Positions 55,481 through 64,000 of a stretch of DNA of 64,000 nt are shown piece by piece (position 1 is the first letter of the stretch; every line of letters begins with the position of its first letter). This DNA comes from Enoplosus armatus (lineage: Eukaryota > Chordata > Actinopteri > Centrarchiformes > Enoplosidae). Position numbers and translations under genes: made by a program. The notes beneath the pieces are model-generated. The model saw only the letters and a program-made list of their open reading frames with translations. It ran no database searches and had not been told where the DNA came from. The stretch spans positions 7,178,501 through 7,242,500 of the forward strand of contig NC_092193.1 in NCBI RefSeq assembly GCF_043641665.1. The letters are read 5' to 3'.

Positions 55481-55968
55481 GCTTTCTATCAGTTGCCCGA
55501 ATCTCCTTTCGTATTCCCACAGCAACTTTACAGGGTAGTTTGGATTTCCATTACAAAGGCGTCACGCTATATACTTTATTACACATTCAAGCTGCATTCA
55601 AAATGTACTTCCCTCTTTGTATTTTGTTTTGCATGCGAGTGTCCCCAGGTTGACAGTCTGTTACCCACCCACACATGCCTTCAAATGCAGCAGTCAGTCG
55701 CCCTTCACAGTTTCAGAATGGAAAAACACTTAGTTTCATGACAGTGCAAATGAGAACATTTCATCAAGCGAACTAAATGAACATCGGAGGTGATGTAGCT
55801 CCAGGGTTATGCAGATGAGCTGTGCAGTTCAGCCGACACATTAGCAGGCTTGTCTTGTAGGTTCGGGCCACATACTTCAAAAAGAGCCTGTTCATTGGAG
55901 ACGACTTTGCATTTTGCATTTCTATTGTCCACATTGTGTGGCAGACTATAGTTGTTTTCAGATAATGA

Positions 55969-55996
55969 TATGGTATGGTATGGTATGGTATGGTAT
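55969..55996. repeat. TATGG pentamer repeat in the ptprf intron
   Basis: Five perfect TATGG units, followed by TATA. Confidence 0.93.
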
Positions 55997-57359
55997 AGTT
56001 TGCCCTCATTTTATAACCATCATCATTAGATGATTAGAAGTTGTATATTTTCCCTGATGCAATAGTGCAACAAAAGTAGTTTTATCTCAAGAAAGTGCAA
56101 TCTGCCTGTCTGTTAAAACTTTTCCTGAAGGAATCAGGTGGGTTGAAATAAGCCACAGATAGTGAGTCATCTTTGACTTGATTTAGGTTGGGCACCACTT
56201 TAAATACCACAGGTAATATAAAACCCCAGACTCCCAATCGTGTGATACCAGGAACACCCACATCCTCACAATCAAAAAGTACACAGTGAAGCATTTATCC
56301 TTGCATGTTTTTTAAACAGTTGTTTTTAGCTGCCCACTGCAGGCATCGGTCACCAAAGCACACTGTGTGTTTTTTTTTCCAAATGTCATATATTGACTGA
56401 CAGACAAGAAGAGAGAGAGAGCAAGCTTGAGAGATGCCTCCCTCGTTCATAATCGGCTTGAGAAGATGAAAGCCATTACATTAATGTTGCTCACACTGGG
56501 AAGAGAGGAGTGAAGGGTAATTGCACTTAGAGTTCTTGTTCTTCTTGGCTGTCTTGAATAATTCACTGAGGGCTGGAAGGCCTGATTGAAAGCCCATTTT
56601 TGTGGTCCACGAGGGTATTGAAAGTTTGATGTTTTTCTCTTTCCTTTTCTCATCTATTCTATAGGTAGGTTTAGACATTTTGTCTTAAGTAGCTCATCCT
56701 AGTATCTCAGTGCTGATGAATCACATTACTCTTGTGATTTCGCTGAAGTTCTGATAACGCTCATAAAGCTCCGTCAATCTTGAGCCACTACACTAGCATT
56801 CTGAAACAAGAAAAAAAATTTCTTTGCTTTTTGTGTTATCACAACTGAATGCAGTGTGAACTGACTGTCAACGAGTGGGAGTGGATAGTGCAGCAAAACC
56901 GGACCATCCAGCAAAAACCTGTTCAAACATGTGGAGAAATAAGCACGTACATAGGTCCTAGCATATAGGCTTGAAACCAGGATCTTGGTAACAATGACAG
57001 GAGCTGGTGGACTGCTGTACTGTGCATTGCACAATGACAGTTGCCTTGCTATCTCTTTGTAATGTGAACTCAATCTGACAGATTTGAGATCAAAATTAAA
57101 AAACTAAATAATAAACCCGACTCATGTTGATCTGATATGGGAAACCCTGCTTCATATTATTTTGTCCTAGGGTCCCTCCACATGAATTCTAACTTGTGCC
57201 ATGTACGTGTCATTTGGAAAAATAATAACACAATGCTTTTTGGTGTTCAGCTGTAAATGAGAAGTGCAGATAGCAAACATTATGTTTATTGGTTTAAACA
57301 AACAGCCTGAAGTGCAGTTGACTTTATCTGGGTAAATAACTTGCAGGGGAGGCAGCTTT

Positions 57360-57650
57360 ATATGGAATTAATTGCAAACAAGTTGCCTGCTAATGGTCCG
57401 AAAAAGGCCTTAATGGAAGTGTTCCATTAAAACAACCAGTGCTGATGCCATCAGACAAATTCCCACTAAGTGTTGCCTCATGAAAATGATAACTTGCTAA
57501 TCCATTATTAATAAGAATTAATGGTTTTCTCTCTGCCGCGTGTGTATCGATCCCCGATACTCTAAACCACAGAGTAGCTATCATTGGGCACTCTGGCGGG
57601 CTTGAGAATACACTAATTGTTAGCCACACAAGTGCCATTTACACGACTCT
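57360..57650. promoter_or_regulatory. TAAT-dense enhancer-like block in the ptprf intron
   Basis: At least seven homeodomain-type cores lie in 290 bases (GGAATTAATTGC, GCTAATGG, CCTTAATGG, TCCATTAAAA, CTAATCCATTATTAATAAG, GAATTAATGG, ACTAATTGTTAG). Around them is CG-containing sequence (CCGCGTG, ATCGATCCCCGAT) that is unusual for the intron. It is a strong candidate for a conserved intronic enhancer, but conservation is not tested. Confidence 0.3.
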
Positions 57651-60600
57651 CCCTGCTGTCTCTGCATTTAGTCCCCCGACTAAAAGAGAGAAAACTATAT
57701 AGCTGCTTAGGAAACAAACCATATAGTAACACTGCTTTGAAAAACTATATATGAATAGATATGAATAAATAATTTAGTGAATCACTTTCCATCTTATCCA
57801 ACCTCTGTTCTTGTCCTACAATATGTCCCATATTCATTAATTTATTCATTAGACCCATTTTCTTGTGTTGTCCTTGACAAAGTCATTTACTGTTTACTGT
57901 ACATTGACAGCTGTTCCTGATCACCCGTCCCAACGCCCTGAGACCTATCTAGTGAAAAATATAACACCTGTAGCAATTTGGAGTTCGGAAACCCCCCAGA
58001 CCTTTCATCTCTCTAATGACCTCAGACCCCACAAATACTGCTGCAGGCATTAGGTTAACTGAGAGAAGCTGTTTAATCCCCCCTCACACAGAGCAATCAG
58101 CAGCCTCTAGGCTCCCTCAGTGCTGTCTAAACCAGGGATCTATGCAGATTTGTCAATACCCTGCCCTCAAATTCAAGTGTCAAGTCAACAGGGCACCAAC
58201 ATGCATCGTTAGGATTTTAAGTGAGAATACACCTGGTTTGTGTACACACTACGGCACAAATGCTAAATATTATGAATTACTACTAATAACTACTGCTAGA
58301 TTAAGCCAGCACTTTGTATTAGGTTTTTGAACATTAGGCGTTGAAAGGGTTTGCATTCATTTCCCTAATAACCCCATGATTTGTTTGATAATCAGGTTGT
58401 CTGTCAGGATGTGTTGTAGCATACAAGAAACACCTTATTAGTCTCACAAAATAAGAGAAGAGGGTTTTTTCTTTGATTAACTCATTTATTCCATTCATTA
58501 ATTGTAACATGAAAGCCTTTTTGCTCTGCTAACAACAAATGGGTTTGCTTTTTTCTCACCACCACCAGCCATGCTGCTGTTTGTGTACAGCAACACTGTT
58601 TTGCATTTGGATGACTTTCTGATCTTCCTGGTGGTAATTAAATTAAAACCAAATTGAAAGACTGACTTGTAGTCCAGGTATGTTTATCTGCTTTTATTTT
58701 GACAACCAAGTTTAGGTGTATACATGAGAGTGTCAGTAATTTGAGCAATACCTTAATCTGGATAGTGCGAGTAAACTAAATGTGGTAAATATGAGGTATT
58801 CATGAGTCGATAACCTCAACCCTGAAATTCTGGCACCTTGCAACCAATACTGGGCCTGACAGTTGTGGCAGCACTTTTCTACACATTGCCAGCAAGAAGA
58901 GCGTGTGCGTTAAAGCCTTGCGTGTCAAGATAGGAGTTTTGAATGTGATGTATCAAAGCTTAGAAAAAGTACAGCTCAAAGCTTGCAGTCACTGGCTGAG
59001 TGAAGGATTTGCATAGGTAGGCTTATGTGTTTTCTACCTCGTCCCTGCCATTGTTTTCATGTGACAACTGCCTGACAGCCAGGAAAATGGGACACAGGCA
59101 GAGAAAAAAGGGTCGAGTCTGGATTTTGTCTCTCTAAGAAAAGAACTGACAAACCCAACAGTGTGATATCCGCACCCGCCAGTGGTGGCAGAGTGATGGA
59201 GTCCAAAAATAAATGCTTCTGCCCTTTTGTTGGAGTGTGTTTGGACCACTATTAACCCCATCCAGATTTTGTGATTGAGTGCTTGGTGAGATCTGGATTA
59301 ACAATGGACAGCTCAGAATTTGCCATAGTTTCGGCTTTGAGTCATAGGTTAACTATCGAAATTCAGGGGAAGCTTGTTTAAGAGGATTAAAACGGGAAAA
59401 GCTCAGTGAGGGCCAGTTTACCCTTTTCTTCCGCTTATCCCTAAAAATCCGTATGATTTTTGAGATCCAGTGGTTCTTCACTTTAATGTTTGTGGCAATA
59501 CATGAGCTTACATCCTTTAATTTTGAAGCACGTTCCCAGAACTCTTTAATGCTGCCTGATCCTCCATCTTAGCAACAAAGTGAAAAGCCCTCACATCAAC
59601 TTAAATGGAACTGCCACAGACAGATGTTAGTGGGAACTCTTAGAAGTCAAAATGGCGATAATCAGGTCTTGAGGATTCCAACTCACCACCCATGCACGCA
59701 CAGATGCATGCTCAGGCATACACTCTTAAGAGCTTATCAGGTTTGAATCATTCACACAGCTCTCCTGCTGCTGCCTGCATGTGTGTCAACAGTCATATTC
59801 TGATGTTATAGAAAAGGATTTATTACCGCGCTGTTGCAGTCTCAATCTTGTCCGTGGGAGAACCACGAAAATATAATTCAAATGTCAGGTGGGTTTAGGT
59901 ACTATGAAGGGGTCACAAGTCATGGATGGCTGGGTTTGTTGGATTACTGTGTATCGCCAAGCACACATAACTGCCTACTCAAACACTACACTGCACCACA
60001 GTACAATTCAGACTGTCAGTGTTATGTAAAGTGCTGTGGATTTGTTTGTCATTGTTAGCTTATCATGATTGGTTTTGAAACAAAGGACCATGTTAGCTTT
60101 AGTCTCTCTTGCTAATTTGACAGTTATTTGACGGGACTAACTCCAAGAAAAACAGGTCATAAAACAGATCATTACAAGAACAAATAACATGGATGGATTC
60201 TGAAGAGATGGTATCTCTCAGTGCGTTAATATTTTGAGTTTTAAGGTATTACCTTCTGTTTGACTGATGTATAAATGTTTACTAATGAAACAGCACTGCT
60301 GTTATCTGTATGGTCATCACTTGTGTCAGATACTTGATTTTGCAATTCATTTGGTGCAAGAATTAAGACAACGTGTGGACAATATTTGGCAGAGGGTGTG
60401 TATATGTTAAGGAGAATTCAGCATATTATGGATTGTCCTGCATGGGCCGTAAGCTTTTCTTCGGCAGTCACATTAAACATCTCATATTTCTGTCGTACCT
60501 CTGTCCCTCCAACCAGTTGCTTTTGAATGTGTGTAACCATCTCACATCACAAAGTGTTATGTATGCACGCACACGTCACTGCCTGCCTGCTTGCAGTATC

Positions 60601-60679
60601 TCTTTTATTGTATGCTGCTGTATAGCTTGAGGAAAGCTCCTCTGCAGAGATGTCCTCGAGCAAGGACAGACAGCACCAA

Positions 60680-60696
60680 CTCTCTCTCTCTCTCTA
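60680..60696. repeat. CT microsatellite in the ptprf intron
   Basis: Eight CT units. Confidence 0.88.
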
Positions 60697-61869
60697 GCCA
60701 AGTGGGGGCAGAGGTTGATGATATAACTGGTAGACCTGGAGAATGTACTCACCAAAGGCCCTATCCATATCAGAAGGAGGTACAATGTTATGCTAACTAG
60801 ATATTGACCCCCCTACCTCACCTTCTCCCACCAATGTTATATTAGAACACATAAAAAAGAAAAGAGTGGTGGCAGCCATTGCTGGATTTTCCCCAGTGTG
60901 TGCTCAGTGAGGGAAGGCTGGCGTCTCCTCTGTGTATACAGCATAATGACTCACCCCTTTGTGCGTATCTCCATGGGACAGTCTGCTCGTCATCACTGTG
61001 GTTTAGGTGTTCCCCACCTCCCTCTTTAATGACTCTGGAGATGAAACACGAGCTGACGGAGCTGATAATAAGGACATTGTGTCATATTGTTGAAGCCAGA
61101 CTCGTATTATGCACATCTGAGGCTGTAAATAAAGCATAAAGCATGGCAGCTATAGCATGGAGCTAAGGTGCGCTCTTTGTAGCATCGTGTCAACTTAGAC
61201 AGGGCTGTCGCTGAAACACACACTCCATTGTCCTGTGCATAAAGATGTTGGGTGTGGTGCTCGGTAAAAACACCCTGAAGGCAAACAGGAATCACGTTTA
61301 TGGATGTTCTCCATGGTAGTCCACTGTGTTGATGTAAACACACATTATCTAAGAAGTCACAAAGAGGTTCAGAATCACAACATAGTAGTAGCTTTGTTTG
61401 GATTTTAGGACATGCCAACCGTTTTTTAATGCCAGCCAAAAATGGCTGTTTGAATGCTAAATAACCTGATTAACTCCCAAAGTATCTAATTTACGAGCAT
61501 CTTGCTTTTCTTTCTCTGTGATTTTTGCAGATAGTTTTTGTGGAAGAGTAGGAGTTTTTCTGCTTATCTCGTTCTATCTGTTGGGTTTAATGCAATCCCT
61601 CGTGTTCACTAGATAGAACTGCAACATCATTGTCTGTGGGCAACAAACTTTGCACTGTTTCATATGGCGTGTCAAAGCAGAGGTGAGAAATTCAACGTGA
61701 TACAGTGACAGGCAGGCACACAAAGACTGGATGTTTCTCCCATGACTGAGCTGCAGGTGTGCACAGCAACAATGCCAGTTTGGGTTTTTCTCATTGTTGC
61801 CTTTGTGTGGAGAAAGTGATACCCAAAGACAAGCAAGTTTTACATGCCAATGTGACAGGCAGAAGGCAC

Positions 61870-62011
61870 TAACATCACCTTCTTCTCTCCCCCTCCTTTC
61901 TGCTCTCCTTATCCCTTGCGTCTCTCCCCCTTTCTCTGTCCCTGACTTCTTTTCCTGCCCCCTTTTGCCTCTTCCTATCTCCCTCTGCCCCCTCTGCTCT
62001 GGCTCTCTCAG
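61870..62011 (+). promoter_or_regulatory. exceptionally long polypyrimidine tract before the Ig1 exon
   Basis: About 140 bases consisting almost wholly of C and T, interrupted by a few G/A bases, run directly into the acceptor AG of the Ig1 exon. It is far longer than the usual 10-20 base tract and should bind U2AF and PTB-type proteins. The long minus-strand open frame over it is a low-complexity artefact, not a gene. Confidence 0.75.
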
Positions 62012-62157
62012 GCTTGCCAAGTTTCGTCAAATCCCCAGAGGACCAGACGGGCATCTCGGGCGGAGTTGCGTCGTTTGTGTGCCAGGCGTCCGGGGAGCCC
62101 AAACCCAGAATCACCTGGATGAAGAAAGGCAAGAAAGTCAGCTCTCAGCGCTTTGAG
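62012..62157 (+). CDS. ptprf: ptprf exon: first half of Ig domain 1
   Basis: This exon encodes residues 34 (last two bases) to 82 of a LAR-family receptor tyrosine phosphatase, the first half of the extracellular Ig1 domain. It enters in phase 1 and ends in phase 0 at a GTAAGC donor. The ag acceptor at 62010-62011 follows a very long pyrimidine tract. Visible landmarks are [15 protein letters not shown] with the first Ig cysteine at residue 57, W69, and the basic loop K71-K72-G-K74-K75. In the family this loop binds heparan and chondroitin sulfate proteoglycans, which steer the receptor between growth-promoting and growth-inhibiting states. WMKKGKK followed by SSQRFE matches PTPRF better than PTPRD or PTPRS, which as I recall have WNKKGKK. 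The exon is intact, with no stop or frameshift. Confidence 0.95.
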
Positions 62158-63058
62158 GTAAGCACTCATGTGTGACTTTCAGATCTCTGAACACTCAAGT
62201 ATACACACCCACATGTACACACATAAATACAAGCAGGCAAAAACACAACACACGTGACAAAACATTCCAGGCGTGGGCTTCAGACTCTGTAACCCTCTCT
62301 CATTAACACAGACACATCCACAAATGCGTGCACACTCACAGCATTCACACAAAGCACACACAATCAATTGCCCTGTTATTGAGCATCACACCAACTCTTC
62401 TCTTCTCCAAGCGAGACCAGACAGGCTTCCCTTCTCTTTAATCTCCTTCCATCTTGATTTATATAGTCCTCTTCATCTCCTTGAGTCTTTTCACACCCTC
62501 ATCCTTCCCCTTCTGTTCCTCAGCTCCACCATCTCTGGCCATACATCCCCTTGATGTATTACTTGATGTATTTTCCCTCCCTCTTTTGAACCCATATGAA
62601 CAGAAGGAAGTGCCTTAGGTGGGAACTCACACTTTTTCTGACCATTTTTTTCTCTGTAACATAATGCAGCCGTGGTAGCCAGGGGTTATACTCCTGGTTG
62701 TTATTCCTTGATATGATCCTTTTTGTGGTTCTGCTGTGCATCACAGTGTTTTTGGATATTATTATATAATTCACTCTAAACATCATGGGCAAGTTTTTAG
62801 TGAAAACAACAGACTTATAGTCTACTAATATACTAAGTCTGCAGCAGGACATGAAAATAGACTTATGAGAAACTGGTAAAGCTGCAAAACTGACAAATGT
62901 TACAGTTTTTCTTCTTTCAGATCAGAAACACAAAAACCAAGAAAACTAAGTCTAAATGAATGTTATTTATATTTTCAAATAAAGTGATATCCGTGGAAAA
63001 GAAAAAGAGCCCCCTAGAAATAACATTCCTGCCCTTTGCTTTGCTCTGGCTCTCCTAG
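62158..63058 (+). other. ptprf: ptprf intron splitting Ig1 (901 bp)
   Basis: A short phase-0 intron from GTAAGC to TAG. Its first 200 bases are rich in CACA and ACAC words (about 62190-62370), a degenerate CA microsatellite. The rest is unique AT-rich DNA with no open frame of note. Confidence 0.9.
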
Positions 63059-63200
63059 GTGATTGAGTTTGATGACGGCTCGGGCTCCGTATTGCGGATC
63101 CAGCCATTGCGCACACACAGAGACGAAGCCATTTACGAGTGCACAGCCACCAACAGTGCTGGCGAGATCAACACCAGTGCCAAGCTTACAGTGCTTGAAG
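63059..63200 (+). CDS. ptprf: ptprf exon: second half of Ig domain 1
   Basis: This exon encodes residues 83-129 plus the first base of codon 130. It starts in phase 0 after the acceptor tctcctag and ends in phase 1 at the donor GTAAGA. It completes Ig1 with [18 protein letters not shown], then the D-x-A-x-Y-x-C motif with D104, Y108 and the second Ig cysteine C110. The spacing of 53 residues to C57 is what I recall for mammalian LAR. N120-T-S is an N-glycosylation sequon in the same place as a known glycosylated asparagine of mammalian LAR. The stretch [15 protein letters not shown] is characteristic of PTPRF, whereas PTPRS and PTPRD differ here. The next exon should encode the Ig1-Ig2 linker and Ig2. 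It is outside the window, or begins at its very last bases. Confidence 0.95.
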
Positions 63201-64000
63201 GTAAGATAAGTGTTTCTTTCTCGCTCCGTTTCTTTCTCCATCTTGCTTTCACTCTCACTCTCTTCATTAACTCCTCCTCCTTTTCCTGCTGCTGCTGGTT
63301 TTAGAAGCTTTTATTCCAATCCAAAAGCAAATATGGGTGTTTGCCTTAATAATTCATACATAAACATTTGCTAACTCTGAGGATTCCTGGTATTGGCAGT
63401 GTCATGGAGGAGCAGATCTATCTTAATGTAAATTTCACAAGGTGAAAAAAATTGCTTGCAATGCTTTTTTTAAAATAAGATAGCATACAGTTCAGCAATT
63501 CAGCAAATGTATCAGGAATCCAGTTATATTGTAAGAAATATTTTCCTTTTATTGGCTATAATTTACTGCCTCTCTCAATGAGTCAGTCTGCATCCTCTAA
63601 CAACAAATCAATCCCATAATCAATTAAAGAATATATAAATTCCTTCATCAAAAGCCTTATAGTGAATAATGACTGAGTGCTAAAGTATGTGACATAAATA
63701 CATGTTTAAAAGTCAGTGACTCCCTGCTTATCCAGAGAACTTTAAGAACAAACGCTCCACATGGACATATAAATAACTTTTGCGTTTCCACTTATAGGGC
63801 TACCCTCCATGCCCACAGGCTAGTTTGACCTCCATGGACCTCTTTCCCCGTTTTTGCCCGTAGAGTTAATGTATGTGATTTATGTGAAGAGGGGTTCTGC
63901 ACCTCTCCCTGCTCAGCTGTCCATATCACTCAGCTGTGAGCGTGGATTTCTTCCTCAGTTGATTGTAATTTTGTCATATGGGTGCTTGTCACCACAGGAG
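63201..64000 (+). other. ptprf: ptprf intron, incomplete at the window edge
   Basis: It begins with the donor GTAAGA. No coding exon is visible before the window ends. The last ten bases, accacaggag, contain two possible AG acceptor ends (63996-63997 and 63999-64000). The incoming phase is 1. The mammalian protein continues VLE-E-E-Q here, so a next exon starting just past 64000 would suit the frame, but this cannot be confirmed. Confidence 0.7.

Larger units (their letters stand above)
50741..62011 (+). other. ptprf: ptprf intron of 11.3 kb after the signal-peptide exon
   Basis: The intron starts GTAAGT and ends in a pyrimidine tract plus AG. A long intron between signal peptide and Ig1 is typical of LAR-family genes. 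I found no further coding exon on either strand. The longer open frames inside it either lie in low-complexity DNA or have no recognisable domain. Separate entries cover a TATGG pentamer repeat, two enhancer-like blocks and the terminal pyrimidine tract. Other GC-richer unique blocks lie near 51190-51420 and 53280-53420. They show no gene. Confidence 0.8.

Noticed and set aside
61574..62156. Long frames on both strands (148 aa minus, 120 aa plus) before and across the Ig1 exon
   Set aside because: They come from the pyrimidine tract. The minus frame is mostly R, G, E and K, and the plus frame reads the exon in the wrong phase.
62012..63200. PTPRD or PTPRS as the gene identity
   Set aside because: WMKKGKK, SSQRFE and CTATNS...GEINTSAKL match PTPRF as recalled. 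PTPRD and PTPRS have WNKKGKK and different residues after the second cysteine.
1..64000. CRISPR arrays, rRNA, tRNA, prophage or bacterial operons
   Set aside because: No spaced direct repeats, no RNA-gene cores and no long adjacent ORFs. The spliced exons show a vertebrate nuclear genome.

Overview
This window looks like a teleost fish chromosome, probably from a spiny-rayed (percomorph) species. It has long AT-rich non-coding stretches, dinucleotide microsatellites, GT-AG spliced vertebrate exons, and several copies of the interspersed repeat that begins AGGGCTGCAACTAA, which is common in such genomes. There are no bacterial-type genes, operons, rRNAs, tRNAs or CRISPR arrays. Almost every open reading frame is short and looks like chance.

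One gene can be supported: the 5' end of a LAR-type receptor protein tyrosine phosphatase on the + strand, best matched to PTPRF (LAR). Three coding exons are visible. Exon 50566-50740 carries the 5' leader end, the start codon and the signal peptide. Exon 62012-62157 carries the first half of immunoglobulin domain 1, and exon 63059-63200 carries the second half. The splice phases (1, 0, 1) keep one frame through 129 complete codons. The encoded protein has a cleavable signal, the Ig1 cysteine pair, the tryptophan, the basic KKGKK loop known to bind glycosaminoglycans in this family, and an NTS sequon. The rest of the receptor lies beyond position 64000.

The roughly 50 kb upstream holds no confident coding gene. 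It is either the regulatory flank of ptprf or the inside of its long 5' non-coding introns. Region by region: 1-6500 is AT-rich with microsatellites. About 6540-6995 is a decayed non-LTR retrotransposon tail on the minus strand. 7000-19600 is unique sequence with perfect hairpins and homeodomain-type motif clusters. 19602-23410 has two copies of an AGGGCTGCAACTAA element. 23411-34560 is unique sequence with enhancer-like AT-rich blocks. 34561-35006 is a candidate 5' non-coding exon ending in a strong splice donor. 41091-41125 is a candidate TATA promoter. 41986-42217 is a third element copy. 50566 onward is the ptprf start.

The best observations are the ptprf first exons and their splice logic, the relic LINE reading frame, three TAATTG motifs exactly 12 bp apart, a perfect 17-bp inverted repeat, and a possible four-codon upstream ORF created by splicing. 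I see no new protein system here. The open questions concern how ptprf is regulated.
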